Shown: positions 1 to 11,827, counted from the first letter of the stretch. The stretch: 64,000 bases of DNA from Rhizobium sp. Leaf371 (GCF_001424045.1 NZ_LMQB01000012.1:2973-66972); one strand, 5' to 3'. The notes: generated by a model from the letters alone, not told the origin. Made by a program: numbers and translations.

Positions 1-323
1 AAAGACCTCAATAGGGGAAATGATTGTAGCGCATGACATAAGGCATGGACATAAAGCCAATCACCAAATCAGGGCAGACGGCCTTCGGCGGAGGCATACG
101 ATTCTGAATCGGTTTTTTCAAGAGATAGCTGACTGGCTCGGCGACACGCTACGTCCGACCGGATTGTCCAGCCTGTAGCGCAACCCGCCGAAAGCTTCCT
201 CCGACGGCGCAGAGGTATGAGACATCAACGGTCTTGAGCAGCTATGGGACGAGCTGCGGCGCACGATGTACGCAGGGGCACAGTGAGCACTGCCGAGGAA
301 ATGATTTCCGGCCGTCTTGCTGG
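1..323. other. left-edge segment of integrated element, no gene recognised
   Basis: This stretch lies beyond the stop codon of the broken integrase and continues out of the window. I see no ORF with convincing coding character, no RNA gene and no terminal repeat. Its lower G+C resembles the adjacent integrase and differs from the core genome right of the tRNA, so I read it as part of the same integrated element. Confidence 0.4.
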
Positions 324-2390
324 TTATTTACGACCAGGTCGTGCCCACGGCGGCGGTTGCTTCTCCTTAACCCAAGGCAGCAGTTTGATGTCTCGAGGCT
401 GGATATCGTCCGTAATGATCGGAAACTTTGCTAAGGCATCGCGCATCAACGAAAGACCGGCGACATCGGTATATCGATTGTTGGTTTCACCGTCACTCAG
501 TCGTCCGGAAAGGTCATCGATGATCGCGGGAGGAACGCCCCTCTGTTTCAAAGTGTTGGAAAGGCCGTGCCGGAGCGCGTGAAGCGAGCGCTGCCAAAGA
601 GCCTCACCGAGTGACTGCTGCATCACCGGTATGAATTGATCGTAAAAGCGATCGCCTGGATCATTCTCCGTCAAATGTGAGAATAGATCTGGGAAGAGCG
701 CGTCATATCCAAGCTTCTTGATCTCGGTCCTGTATTGGAGAAAATTCAATCGGATGAGTTCATCCGGCAGCGGGAGCAGCCTGTGTGATTGGATGGTCTT
801 GATACGACGAAGCTCATTAGCCCGGACATCGACAACCCAGCCGTTTTCTGTCTCATACACATCATTTACCCCCAGGCCGGCGAGCTCCTTACGGCGCGCA
901 CCGAGGTAAACGAAAAGCAGCGGCATATAGAAAAGGCTGTCGTGATACACGACGTCGCCAGATTTTTCCCGCTCCTCCCAGCCAGCGCATCCTGTGAATA
1001 TAGGGGCAGAGAAAATCGGTTTGATATCCGCGGGTGTAGGCTTGTACTGTTGGGTTCTGATTGAACCGGGCTTTGGCTTCTTTGGTCGAACGCCTTCGAA
1101 CGTCTAGTCGAGAATATTGAACCCGTTACCTCGAAGATGCTGGAGGAATGTCTGAAGATTGGCAAAATGCTTTCGGATGGTCTGGGCACTCAATCCCACC
1201 GGGGATTTTGCTCCCGATGCTTCAGCGTCCGCTCTCATCTGTAGACCTTGCTTGCGTAGATCGGCAGTTGACAGAGCTCGGAGCTGTGAGCTTTGCCCCC
1301 ATCGTGTCGGTATGTCGTTGAAGTGCTGCCGCAAACGGCCGATGTGATATTGCGTGATCTGTCCAGAATGCGCGACATTGTGTTCCTGAAGGACGCCGGT
1401 GAATATACGCACAAGAGCGCGCGCGTCATTTGCTGTCGCGGCCTCCCACTCGTCCTTCTTGTTCTTGACCAGGTTCTCGCACTCTTGGGTGAAAGCTGAG
1501 ATGGGCAGGTCGACAAGCGTAGAACGCGCAACCTCTCCGAAATCTACGTTGCCGAGCTCCTCCTCAGGTGGCGTAGAGAGAAGTGTGAGGTCGGGTGCAG
1601 TATGAGTGAGCCGAAAAGGCACTGCCTCTGAGTCTGCAGACGACGCCGAGGCTTTCGTTTGATGGGGTTGGTCCGATGACTGGTCTGCAGTTTCTCGAGG
1701 CGGTGATCCGCCCGTGAGTTCGCTGAGGCTGCTGTCCGCTAACGGGTAGCGCTCGTCCGTGGCCATCAATGCATCTGCTCGACCACGGAAAATATTCATA
1801 GCTGTCCGCTCTTGGTTGAGCGCGCTGTCCGGAATCTCGAACTCCTTCATGACGGCACGGAGGCGATTCTCGTGTCCCCTATGCAGAAACTGAGATCTGG
1901 CCGAAGCGTAGTCTGCCTTAATGTTGGCGATATGTGCGTCGGGTATCCCGTTCCTGTCCAGCAGGGCTCGCCCTGGGCATCCATCGTCCAGAGTAAGCAG
2001 AGTATGGGACCCGAAGTTCTCAAGCAGCCGGTATGCCCAACCGTTCTCCAGGTCCATCTCTACGTCTGTGATGTCGTGGGGTCTTCCGCGACGACGGGCT
2101 GCAAAGGCGATGCCGTCGAGGTGATCCATCATCTGGTCTCGTTCGGCCGCACACAATCTTGCCAACTGATCCTTCGTCGTCGTCCCTGCCATTGTTCCTA
2201 ACTTCAAGTCTGCCAGAAGGGTGTTGAGCCGCCTCGCCATCATCTGTGCCTTTCTATGATCGGAGGCCTGAAGAGAGAGTGAAAGCCGGCTGCCTGCTGG
2301 GCAGAGATGAAAACTGCGTGGGACCCGCGGCCGCCAATAAAAGACATTTCCTCGACGGATGAGGTTCTCGACGTGGTGACGAACCGTCAT
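324..2390 (-). pseudogene. tyrosine recombinase/integrase interrupted by an in-frame amber codon
   Basis: The gene reads leftward from the 3' end of tRNA-Gln, the usual place for the integrase of a tRNA-targeted element. The N-terminal part (2390 to 1107) opens with an HHVENLIRRG-like segment typical of large phage-type integrases and continues through a probable SAM-like core-binding domain. The C-terminal part holds the catalytic domain: Arg in GARRKEL, the HALRHG box (H-x-x-R) and the nucleophile Tyr in NNRYTD. A TAG at 1106-1104 stops translation after NGFNILD. The frame then stays open for 51 codons up to a GTG at 950 and on to the stop at 324, so both halves share one frame. The GR in LSGRLSDGE stands where many relatives have GH. 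I place the start at ATG 2390, with AAAGGG upstream; a GTG at 2450 is possible. The product is probably non-functional unless the TAG is a sequencing error or is suppressed. Confidence 0.8.
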
Positions 2391-2547
2391 GTGGCTCAAG
2401 CCCTTTGAACGGCCCTCCGTGTTGCCCTCGCGCGAAGCAATGGACACCACCTTTGGGCATCAGTTCTGGGCATCAGGTCGCGGTTAATGCCAGAACGAGA
2501 TCCAAAAAGGTCGAAGAAACAAGGAATTCAGGAAAAATCGAGAGAGC

Positions 2548-2575
2548 TGGCTGGGGAACCTGGATTCGAACCAGG
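2548..2575. other. probable attachment site (3' end of tRNA-Gln)
   Basis: The 3' part of the tRNA (T arm, acceptor strand, CCA) lies next to an outward-reading tyrosine recombinase, the classical arrangement of an element integrated in a tRNA gene. The second copy needed to prove the site would lie left of the window. A 10-bp direct repeat TGGGCATCAG (2454-2463 and 2467-2476) sits between the tRNA and the integrase and might be an arm-binding site, but that is a guess. Confidence 0.4.
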
Positions 2576-2621
2576 ACTAACGGAGTCAGAGTCCGTGGGT
2601 CTACCGTTAACCTATTCCCCA
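2548..2621 (-). tRNA. tRNA-Gln (anticodon CUG)
   Basis: The reverse complement folds as a cloverleaf. The acceptor stem pairs TGGGGAA (5') with TTCCCCA (3'), followed by discriminator G and an encoded CCA at 2550-2548. The anticodon stem ACGGA/TCCGT closes the loop CTCTGAC, giving anticodon CTG, which reads CAG. The T arm is CTGG-TTCGAAT-CCAGG-like. The length is 74 nt including CCA. The 3' half faces the integrase, marking it as the likely attachment site. Confidence 0.93.
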
Positions 2622-2877
2622 ACGCGCGGGCTGTGCCCGTCGGTGTGCCGGGCTTATAGACAAAACGGGGCGGGATGCAAAGGGGGTTTTTGAAAAACTT
2701 TGGCGAGGCCGGGGTTGGGTGTCTGGCCGGGCGCGTGTGCGGGGTGCGCTTGTTGGTGCAAAGCATGGATTGTCGTTCTGGAAAAAGCAGTTGGCGAAAG
2801 GCGGGCGCGCTGGTAGAGTTGGGGCAACGAAAATCGAAAGAGCGTCTTGAGCGACCGACAAGGCTTCGCGCGACGCG

Positions 2878-5313
2878 GTGGTAAGATCAGTGAAAGACCC
2901 CGAGCACGGCGATACGCCGTATGAGAGCGGGGCTTCGGCAGCGGCAGGAAACCAGGGGCACGCTATCCCCGGGTCCGGCAAAGCCAAGCGCAGGCGTCGC
3001 AAGACGGCGCGCAATGGCGCCGCGCATGCCAGCTCCCAAGACCTCTCCGCATCTGGAGGAGGCCATTCCGCACAGACTATTCTGGACGGTGAACCCGTGC
3101 GCAAACGCAAGCGGCGGCGCCGTACGAAGTCTGGATCGTCAGGCTTTCCGCACGGCCGTGTTTCCGCACCAAACGATCATCCCCGCGACGACCATCCCGA
3201 CGCAGAGCCTGCGCATGCCGATCCGGTGCGCGGCCATCCTGCGCGTGGGCAAGGCACGGCGTCTGGCGTCGACGGCGGCGCGTCCGTATCCGGCAACCGC
3301 GAGCACAGCGACGGCAGGGCGCGTGACGGCAAGGGCCGGAATGTCGCGTCTTATGATGCGCACGCCAGCGCCCTGACCTCTCGCGACGGATCGGGACGGG
3401 ATCGCCGTGACGTGATCTCGCCCAATGGGGTCTCGCACGATGGGGTCTCGCCCAGTGGGGTCTGGCAAAGCGGGTCCGCTCATGGTGGGGCCCCTGACGG
3501 GCGCGCAAGTGCTGCGGCATCAAGCTCTCCATCCGGCCGGCAGGCGGGTGAGGGTGCGGACGAGACGGACAGCCATGGCCTTTCGGGTCGCAATGGCCCG
3601 TCCGATGGTCGGGCCGATGGGGCCGGTCCGGGGAATTCGGGTTCCAGGCCGGGCCCGACGCAGGGTGGTGGACAAGGACGCGCCAATGGAGACGGGCGGG
3701 GCAGTGGACAAGGCCGCGGACAGGGGCATGCCGCAGAACCGGCCGGCAAGGGTCACCGAAACCACCGGCATCGTCATCGCCGGTCGGCGCAGGCGCGTCC
3801 GCTTCAGGGCACGGATGTCGTCCGGTCCGGGCGCGACCGCGCAGAGCCAGCCCATGCCGGCCCGACGAAGCGAGCAAACGAGCCGGCCGGCGGACGCCCC
3901 TCGGCGGGCCAGCGGCCGGGCCGTGGCGCCGGCGCGCACGGCGCATCCGCGTCTGCGTCCTCCTCGGCTGCGGGTCTGCCGACGGGGGCCCATTCTGCCC
4001 CGATCGGCGGAGCCCCCGGGCGGGCGGCATCGCAACAGAGCGGCCATTCCGGACATCAGCGTTTCGAGCAGGGCGGCGCGCAACCGGGCAATCCGGCTGG
4101 CCGGGTATCCGGGCCGTCCGGGAATTCTTCACACCCCGCGCAAAACCATGGCCATGGCCATGGTCCGCAGGCGGGGTCGGCCGCCCGCGGCGTAGCCGGA
4201 AGCAATGCCGGTTATGCCGCTTCGAGTGCCGGCCGACGTGCGGATGCCTTCGAGGGGGATGATGCCGGTCCGATGCCGCTCTATGCGGCGCTCGATCTCG
4301 GCACCAACAATTGCCGGCTTCTGATCGCGCAGCCGACGCGGCCAGGGCAGTTCCGGGTCGTGGATGGCTTTTCGCGGATCGTTCGGCTGGGCGAGGGCCT
4401 GGCGGCGAGCGGCCGCCTGTCCGAGGATGCCATGAACCGCTCGGTCGAGGCGCTCAAGATCTGCGCCGCAAAGCTCGGGCATCGCAATATCCGGCGCGCC
4501 CGGCTGATCGCGACCGAGGCGGCCCGCGCCGCCGAAAACGGCGTGGTCTTCATGGAGCGCGTGTCGGCCGAAACCGGCCTCGAACTGGAGATCATCGACC
4601 GTGAAACCGAGGCGCGGCTCGCCGTGTCCGGTTGTGCGTCGCTGGTCGGGCGCGAGGCGCGCTCGGTGGTCCTGTTCGATATCGGCGGCGGCTCGTCGGA
4701 AATCGCCGTGCTGCGCATCGGCGACAACAGGTCGAGCCGGCTTGCCAACCATATCACCCACTGGACCTCGCTGCCGGTCGGCGTCGTCACCCTGTCGGAG
4801 CGGCATGGCGGCCGCGATGTCACGCCGGAAAGCTTCGAGGGCATGATCCGCGAAGTCTCCGGCATGCTCGATCGCTTCGATTGCCCGGATATCGAGGAGG
4901 TTCGGGCGGCCGAGGATTTCCACCTCATCGGCACCTCCGGCACGGTCACGACGCTGGCCGGCGTGCATCTGGATCTGCCGCGTTACGATCGCCGCCGGGT
5001 GGATGGCCTGTGGCTGTCGGATGACGAGGTGTCCGCGATGCAGGCGCGTCTTCTGTCCTGGGATTTCGCCGCGCGTGCGGCTAATCCCTGCATCGGGCCG
5101 GATCGGGCGGATCTCGTTCTCGCCGGCTGCGCCATTCTGGAGGCCATCCGCCGCCGCTGGCCGTCGACCCGCATGCGGGTCGCCGATCGCGGGCTGCGCG
5201 AAGGTCTTTTGACCGATATGATGGCCGATGACGGCGTCTGGCGTCGCGGCCGTGGCCGCCGCCCGTCGCGGTCCGGCCCGCAAACCGGCTCCGAGGAGGG
5301 CCGAAGCTCATGA
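2878..5313 (+). CDS. ppx: Ppx/GppA phosphatase with a very long low-complexity N-terminal extension
   Basis: Predicted exopolyphosphatase / guanosine pentaphosphate phosphatase of the actin-like ATPase fold, acting on polyphosphate or pppGpp in the cytoplasm. The recognisable domain runs from about residue 466 ([17 protein letters not shown]) to about 790, with phosphate-binding loops DLGTNNCR and FDIGGGSSE and a later GTSGTVTT motif. Residues 1-465 are rich in Gly, Ser, His, Arg and Ala, start with basic clusters (KRRRRK, KRKRRRR) and include a 15-bp tandem repeat. Rhizobial homologues have a shorter basic extension as I recall, so this one looks expanded. I keep the GTG start at 2878; the GTG at 2890 is an alternative. 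The stop overlaps the rlmE start by 4 nt (ATGA), indicating translational coupling. Confidence 0.85.
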   Translation: MVRSVKDPEHGDTPYESGASAAAGNQGHAIPGSGKAKRRRRKTARNGAAHASSQDLSASGGGHSAQTILDGEPVRKRKRRRRTKSGSSGFPHGRVSAPNDHPRDDHPDAEPAHADPVRGHPARGQGTASGVDGGASVSGNREHSDGRARDGKGRNVASYDAHASALTSRDGSGRDRRDVISPNGVSHDGVSPSGVWQSGSAHGGAPDGRASAAASSSPSGRQAGEGADETDSHGLSGRNGPSDGRADGAGPGNSGSRPGPTQGGGQGRANGDGRGSGQGRGQGHAAEPAGKGHRNHRHRHRRSAQARPLQGTDVVRSGRDRAEPAHAGPTKRANEPAGGRPSAGQRPGRGAGAHGASASASSSAAGLPTGAHSAPIGGAPGRAASQQSGHSGHQRFEQGGAQPGNPAGRVSGPSGNSSHPAQNHGHGHGPQAGSAARGVAGSNAGYAASSAGRRADAFEGDDAGPMPLYAALDLGTNNCRLLIAQPTRPGQFRVVDGFSRIVRLGEGLAASGRLSEDAMNRSVEALKICAAKLGHRNIRRARLIATEAARAAENGVVFMERVSAETGLELEIIDRETEARLAVSGCASLVGREARSVVLFDIGGGSSEIAVLRIGDNRSSRLANHITHWTSLPVGVVTLSERHGGRDVTPESFEGMIREVSGMLDRFDCPDIEEVRAAEDFHLIGTSGTVTTLAGVHLDLPRYDRRRVDGLWLSDDEVSAMQARLLSWDFAARAANPCIGPDRADLVLAGCAILEAIRRRWPSTRMRVADRGLREGLLTDMMADDGVWRRGRGRRPSRSGPQTGSEEGRSS
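3416..3475 (+). repeat. 15-bp tandem repeat inside ppx
   Basis: Four consecutive 15-bp units (3416, 3431, 3446, 3461), the first three differing at only a few bases around TCTCGC and GGGG, encode a degenerate (S/W)-x-x-G-V pattern in the low-complexity extension of Ppx. The period is a multiple of three, so copy-number change keeps the frame. Confidence 0.75.
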
Positions 5314-6092
5314 CCAAGCCTCCCATCGGCGGAAATCGGACCGGACGCAAGCTCGGACAGAAGGTGAAGAAGGGCAAGCTCAAGGCGTCCTCGCGGCGCT
5401 GGATCGAGCGCCACATCAACGACCCCTATGTGCAGCGCGCCCAGCTGGAAGGCTATCGCGCCCGCGCGGCCTTCAAGCTCCTGGAGATCGACGAAAAGCA
5501 CAAGATCCTGGCCGGCGCCAAGCGCATCATCGATCTGGGAGCCGCCCCCGGCAGCTGGTCGCAGATCGCGGCCAAGGTCACGAGCTCGACGGATACGGAC
5601 CCGCGCGTCGTGGCGATCGATTTCCTCGATGTCGATCCGCTGCCCGGCGTCGTCATCCTCAAGCTCGATTTCCTCGATCCCTCCGCGCCCGACGCGCTGA
5701 TGGATGCGCTCGGCGGTACGCCGGATCTCGTGCTCTCCGACATGGCGGCCCCCACCACGGGCCACCGCCAGACGGACCACATCCGCACCATGCACCTCTG
5801 CGAGGTCGCGGCGCACTTCGCGATCGACGTTCTCGGCCCCGGCGGCCACTTCCTGGCCAAGACCTTCCAGGGCGGAACGGAGCGCGAGCTTCTCAACCTG
5901 CTGAAACAGAATTTCCGCCAGGTCCTGCACATCAAGCCGGCGTCGTCGCGTGCGGAATCGGTCGAGATGTTTCTGCTCGCCAAGGACTTCAAAGGCCGGC
6001 GCGACGGCATCTCGGACCATGCCGATCTCCGGGCGGAAGGCCAGGATTTCCGCGACGAGCGCGAGGATGTGACCGAACACGACGAGGATTGA
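5310..6092 (+). CDS. rlmE: 23S rRNA (uridine-2'-O)-methyltransferase RlmE
   Basis: FtsJ-type methyltransferase that 2'-O-methylates U2552 of 23S rRNA (E. coli numbering) using S-adenosylmethionine. The SAM loop DLGAAPGSW spans about residues 75-83. The K-D-K-E catalytic tetrad appears as K56 (RAAFKL), D144 (LSDMAAP), K184 (FLAKTF) and E219 (SVEMFLL). The protein has 260 aa with a basic N-terminus ([12 protein letters not shown]) suited to rRNA binding and an acidic tail. It overlaps ppx by 4 nt and is probably translated from the same mRNA, an order also seen in other rhizobia. The VOC gene follows after 4 nt. Confidence 0.93.
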   Translation: MTKPPIGGNRTGRKLGQKVKKGKLKASSRRWIERHINDPYVQRAQLEGYRARAAFKLLEIDEKHKILAGAKRIIDLGAAPGSWSQIAAKVTSSTDTDPRVVAIDFLDVDPLPGVVILKLDFLDPSAPDALMDALGGTPDLVLSDMAAPTTGHRQTDHIRTMHLCEVAAHFAIDVLGPGGHFLAKTFQGGTERELLNLLKQNFRQVLHIKPASSRAESVEMFLLAKDFKGRRDGISDHADLRAEGQDFRDEREDVTEHDED

Positions 6093-6096
6093 GCGG

Positions 6097-6477
6097 ATGC
6101 TGCTTTACGTCACCGTCGGTTCGAACGATCCGGCCCGCGCGGGCCCGTTCTACGATGCTGCGCTGGCGCCGCTCGGCCTCGTCCGCCGGCAGGAAAGCGG
6201 CTCGGATATCGGCTATGCACATCCTGATGACAGCCGCTGCCGCGTCTGGGTCGTCGCGCCTTACGACGGGCGGCCGGCGACCGTCGGAAACGGCGTGACG
6301 ATTGCACTGGACGCTGCCAGCCGAGCCGCCGTGGACGCGTTTCACGCGGAAGGTCTCCGGATGGGTGGGACATGCGAAGGCGCACCCGGCCTTCGACCGT
6401 TCCATGCCGCGTTCTACGCAGCCTTCCTGCGCGATCCCGATGGCAACAAGATTGCCGCCGTCTGCGAACGCGCATGA
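6097..6477 (+). CDS. VOC-family (glyoxalase/dioxygenase-like) protein
   Basis: A 126-aa single-domain vicinal-oxygen-chelate fold protein. The opening MLLYVTVGSNDPARAGPFYD and the end AAFLRDPDGNKIAAVC are the usual first strand/helix and last-strand signatures of the superfamily. The family covers glyoxalase I, ring-cleavage dioxygenases and antibiotic-binding proteins, and nothing here fixes the substrate. It starts 4 nt after rlmE and is likely the last gene of the ppx-rlmE unit. Confidence 0.8.
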   Translation: MLLYVTVGSNDPARAGPFYDAALAPLGLVRRQESGSDIGYAHPDDSRCRVWVVAPYDGRPATVGNGVTIALDAASRAAVDAFHAEGLRMGGTCEGAPGLRPFHAAFYAAFLRDPDGNKIAAVCERA

Positions 6478-6578
6478 TCCCGTTGCAGGGTACGATGCCG
6501 CCGGCTTCATGATGCCTATTTCCGGGCGGCGGCCCGAATTTCGAGACGCGTTCGATGACGTGACGAAGCACCCCCAAG

Positions 6579-6715
6579 CTCCGTCATTCCGGGCTTGACC
6601 CGGAATCGAGCGACCTGACGTCCGTCGGGTCAAAGACCGCTTCTCGACTCAATGCGTTTCTTCGGCTCAGGGACGTGGGCTGGATAGAGTCCGGGGCGAG
6701 CCCGGAATGACGGAG
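6579..6715. repeat. pair of inverted REP-like palindromic elements
   Basis: Two copies of an imperfectly palindromic 26-bp element (core TTCCGGGC...CCCGGA) lie in opposite orientation at 6579-6604 and 6690-6715, differing at two central positions, with about 85 bp between them. They sit in the convergent gap between the VOC gene and the MFS gene. A related copy occurs at 47245-47270. Such elements are common between alphaproteobacterial genes and may form a bidirectional transcript end. Confidence 0.7.
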
Positions 6716-6806
6716 GGGCCCGTCCTTCGAAAACGCATCCGCCAGAAACGCACCCGGCAGATAGACTTCGACGTTGCTGCTTTTTGCAGGCAGCGCTCGG
6801 CCGGCA

Positions 6807-8231
6807 TCACTTCCCCGCCAGCTGCTCCAGCTGCGCCTCGCCCTTCTCCCGCGGCGCGGCGCCGTGTCCCGAGACCGCGGCGCCGGCGGTTTTCGCCATG
6901 CCGAGGAAGGGGATGACCGAGACGAGGGTGATGGCGGAGATCAGCATGAAGGCGAGCTGGAAGTCGGCGAGTTCGAGCTGCGTGCCGGTCCAGCGGTTTT
7001 CCACCTCGAGAATGGCACCGGCCACCGCGACGCCCATCGCAAGGCTCATCTGCTGCAGCACGGCGCTCATCGCGGTCGCCTTGCTGGCCATCGCGTCGGG
7101 AATATCGGCGAAGGAGAGGGCGTTGATGCTGGTGAAGAAGAACGAGCGGGCGAACCCGGCCAGCAGCAGCACGAGGCACATGACGATGTAGGGCGTCGCC
7201 GGCGTGAAAAGCCCGTTGACGAAGGTCAGCACGGTGGCGATCAGCGCCGCGATGATCAGCGTGGTGCGGAAGCCGGCGAGAACGAGCACCCGTTTGGCGA
7301 AGAATTTCGTCGTCAGCGCGCCGATGGCGCCGACGAAGGTGATCATGCCCGACTGGAAGGGCGAAAGCCCGAACCCGACCTGCAGCATCAGCGGCATGAG
7401 GAAGGGAATGGCGCCGATCGAGATGCGGAACAGCGTGCCGCCGACGGCCGCGGCACGAAAGGCGCTGTCTTTGAACAAAGCGAGATCGAGCAGCGGCGCC
7501 GGATGGTGCCGGGCGTGGCGTACATAGAGGATGCCGCAGAGAATGCCGATGCCGGCCGCGATCGCGCCGATGCTCGGCGGCAGGGCCGGCAGGCTCATCA
7601 CCGACAGGCCGAACATCGTGCCGGAAGCGGCGATGGCGCTGAGAAAGAAGCCGGTGACGTCGATCGGCGGCGGCCGGTCGCTGATGACCTCGGGCAGGTA
7701 GATGCCGGACAGGATGTAGCCGAGAATGCCGACGGGCACGTTGATGATGAAGATCCAGTGCCAGGAAAAATAGGTGGTGATGAAGCCGCCGAGCGGCGGG
7801 CCGGCCAGAGGCCCGGTCAGCGCGGGAATGCTGAGCAGCGCCATCGCGCTCACGAGGTCGCTGCGCTGCGTGCTGCGCACCAGCACCAGCCGCGCCACCG
7901 GCGTCATCATGGCGCCGCCCATGCCCTGCAGGAAGCGGGCGCCGACGAAGGAAACGAGGTCCCCGGAGATGGCGCAGAGGATCGAGCCGACGACGAAGAC
8001 AAGGATCGCCGAGCGGAAGATGCGCTTGGCGCCGAACCGGTCGGCCATCCAGCCGCTCAAGGGAATGAAGATGGCGAGCGACACCATGTAGGAGGTCAGC
8101 GCCAGCTTGAGCGTGATCGGTCCGACGCCGAGGTCGCGGGCGATCGCAGGCAGCGAGGTGGCGATGACGGTGGAGTCCATCTGCTCCATGAAGAGCGCGA
8201 CGGCAAGGATCAGGGGAACGATGCGGTTCAT
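6807..8231 (-). CDS. MFS transporter, DHA2-type multidrug exporter
   Basis: A 474-aa major facilitator superfamily protein, predicted to have 12-14 transmembrane segments and to export drugs or toxic compounds by proton antiport. The N-terminus ALFMEQMDSTVIATSLPAIA is the hallmark of the DHA2/EmrB group. GWMADRFGAKR is the motif A loop between TM2 and TM3, and LTGPLAGPPLGGFI resembles motif C of antiporters. I chose the ATG at 8231 because the first transmembrane helix begins right after it; the upstream reading to 8375 has no family match. It diverges from the metallo-beta-lactamase gene with a 328-bp shared upstream region. The substrate is unknown. Confidence 0.88.
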   Translation of the reverse strand: MNRIVPLILAVALFMEQMDSTVIATSLPAIARDLGVGPITLKLALTSYMVSLAIFIPLSGWMADRFGAKRIFRSAILVFVVGSILCAISGDLVSFVGARFLQGMGGAMMTPVARLVLVRSTQRSDLVSAMALLSIPALTGPLAGPPLGGFITTYFSWHWIFIINVPVGILGYILSGIYLPEVISDRPPPIDVTGFFLSAIAASGTMFGLSVMSLPALPPSIGAIAAGIGILCGILYVRHARHHPAPLLDLALFKDSAFRAAAVGGTLFRISIGAIPFLMPLMLQVGFGLSPFQSGMITFVGAIGALTTKFFAKRVLVLAGFRTTLIIAALIATVLTFVNGLFTPATPYIVMCLVLLLAGFARSFFFTSINALSFADIPDAMASKATAMSAVLQQMSLAMGVAVAGAILEVENRWTGTQLELADFQLAFMLISAITLVSVIPFLGMAKTAGAAVSGHGAAPREKGEAQLEQLAGK

Positions 8232-8559
8232 GCGAAGGCAAGCCTTTTCGACGGCCTCTTGGGCTCCGGGGAGACGCCCGGGATGGTCGGCTGAGGTGGG
8301 AGGCGGATGTCCGTGCGCGGGGCAGATGCGCAGGGCAAGCCGTCGGTCTTGGTGTATCGAACAGGAGATAGACACGCAGCGGCGAAAGTCCCGCGTCCCG
8401 TCTCACGCAACAGTCAATTTCCTGTGAAGGGTGCGCGCCTCGTCTGTCAAGGCATCGATCTCGCGCTACCTCAGGGCCTCTTGCCGGCGCTCCCGCTTGC
8501 GACCCTGCGGCCTTGCGCTGCAGTTTCGAACATACTTCGAAGACACAAGGAAACGATCG

Positions 8560-9561
8560 ATGCACGGATTCACTCTCGGCCGACGCGCCCTCTTCGCCGC
8601 GACAGCCCTTGGCGCGCTGGCGGCGCCCCTGATCATGAAGCGCGCCGCTTTTGCGCAGGGTGCAGCGGGTGCGGCCGGGAAGGAAACTCCGAAAGCCTCG
8701 ACCGGCGGCAAGAGCGCCACCGTCAAGCTCGGCGATGTCACCGTCACCGTCGTCAGCGACGGTCTGCGGATCGCCGACAAACCGAACGAAACCTTCGGGA
8801 CCGACCAGCCGCCCGAGGCCGTCAAAGCGCTCCTTGAGAAGAACTTCCTGCCGACCGATCGTTTCGCCAACGGCTTTTCACCGGTCGTCGTCGATACGGG
8901 GTCGGAGGTCGTGCTGTTCGATACGGGAAATGGCGAGGCGGGTCGTCCGGCCGGCACCGGCTATTTGCTCGAAGGCCTGCGGGCCGCCGGCTATCCGCCC
9001 GAAACCATCACGCTCGTGGTGCTCACGCATATGCATGGCGATCACATCAATGGCCTCATGGAAGGCGGCAAGCCGGCCTTCCCCAATGCGCGCTATGTCA
9101 TGGGCGAGACGGAACTCGCCTTCTGGAAGGATCCGGCACGGATGGGAACGCCCGCCGAGGGCGGCCACAAGGCCGTGCTGAAGAACGTCGTGCCGCTGGT
9201 CGAAAAAGCGAAGCTGATCGGCGACGGAGCCGATGTCGCGTCCGGCATCACGGCGATGGCCGCATTCGGTCATTCGCCCGGCCACATGGTGTTCCGCATC
9301 TCCTCGCAGGGCAAGGATCTCATGCTCACGGCCGATACCGCCAACCACTATGTCCTCTCCCTCCAGCAGCCGGATTGGCAGGTGAAGTTCGATATGGACA
9401 AGGAAAAGGCCGCGGCGTCGCGCCGGAAGGTGTTCGACATGATCGCCACCGAACGGCTGCCCTTCATCGGCTACCACATGCCGTTTCCGGCCGTCGGCTA
9501 TGTCGAGAAGCAGGATGCCGGCTACCGCTTCGTGCCGGCATCGTATCAGCTCTATCTCTGA
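8560..9561 (+). CDS. exported metallo-beta-lactamase-fold hydrolase
   Basis: A 333-aa protein with an N-terminal signal of Tat type (LGRRALFAATALGALAA, twin Arg before a hydrophobic stretch), implying folded export to the periplasm. The MBL zinc motif appears as THMHGDH in TLVVLTHMHGDHING; further ligands lie in GHSPGHM and LTADTAN. Family members hydrolyse lactones, thioesters or phosphodiesters, and the substrate is not evident here. The start is set by AAGG at 8547-8550, about 9 nt before ATG 8560. It diverges from the MFS exporter, so the two could share a regulator-binding region. Confidence 0.85.
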   Translation: MHGFTLGRRALFAATALGALAAPLIMKRAAFAQGAAGAAGKETPKASTGGKSATVKLGDVTVTVVSDGLRIADKPNETFGTDQPPEAVKALLEKNFLPTDRFANGFSPVVVDTGSEVVLFDTGNGEAGRPAGTGYLLEGLRAAGYPPETITLVVLTHMHGDHINGLMEGGKPAFPNARYVMGETELAFWKDPARMGTPAEGGHKAVLKNVVPLVEKAKLIGDGADVASGITAMAAFGHSPGHMVFRISSQGKDLMLTADTANHYVLSLQQPDWQVKFDMDKEKAAASRRKVFDMIATERLPFIGYHMPFPAVGYVEKQDAGYRFVPASYQLYL

Positions 9562-9601
9562 GACGGATCATGTTGCCTGCGCCGGATGGCGCGGGCGACA
9601 C

Positions 9602-9910
9602 TCAGGCTGCGTACATCTCGTCGCGCAGCGCGCGGAGCATGGTCGTCATGCGCTCGCGAATGTCGTCTTCGAGAAAGATGACGCCGGCGGCTTCGAAATC
9701 GCTGTGCAGCCGGTCGATCACGCCGTCCGGATGGGTGACGCCGGCATCCACGATGTCCCGCGCATAGGATTCGGCGTCCGGCCGGTCGATCAGGGCCGCG
9801 GCCCAGAGGCCGATCAGCGCATTGCGGCGCGCCTCCGCGCGAAAGGTCAGTTCCTCCTGGCGGACGAACCGCGTTTCCTCGGCTTGGGCGTTTTTGCGCA
9901 GTGCGGTCAT
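9602..9910 (-). CDS. DUF1476 protein, ATPase inhibitor zeta subunit
   Basis: A 102-aa mostly helical protein of the DUF1476 family. In Paracoccus denitrificans the family member is the zeta subunit that binds F1-ATPase and inhibits ATP hydrolysis. The conserved core EELTFRAEARRNALIGLWAA is recognisable near residues 20-39. The inhibitory part in the Paracoccus protein is the N-terminus, here TALRKNAQAEETRFVRQ. It is convergent with the MBL gene (40-nt gap) and divergent from guaB. It could be a diverged paralogue rather than the working inhibitor. Confidence 0.82.
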   Translation of the reverse strand: MTALRKNAQAEETRFVRQEELTFRAEARRNALIGLWAAALIDRPDAESYARDIVDAGVTHPDGVIDRLHSDFEAAGVIFLEDDIRERMTTMLRALRDEMYAA

Positions 9911-11739
<1,829 letters not shown>

Positions 11740-11779
11740 TCGCGGATCGGACCAAAATCTATCGGAACGAAGCTTTCAG

Positions 11780-11814
11780 GAGAGCCGCCACCCGCCGCGC
11801 GGCTCTCTTGTCTT
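11780..11814 (+). terminator. hairpin terminator after guaB
   Basis: A 9-bp perfect stem (GAGAGCCGC at 11780-11788 with GCGGCTCTC at 11799-11807) is followed by the T-rich TTGTCTT. It lies 40 nt after the guaB stop and just before the MAPEG gene. Confidence 0.6.
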
Positions 11815-11827
11815 CGGGTGAGGACGC

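Noticed and set aside
1104..1106. Amber codon as programmed recoding (stop-codon reassignment or pyrrolysine)
   Set aside because: Nothing in the window supports TAG decoding; a simple nonsense mutation or sequencing error is far more likely.
4129..5283. Long minus-strand reading frame opposite ppx
   Set aside because: It covers the conserved Ppx domain on the other strand and has no recognisable protein features.
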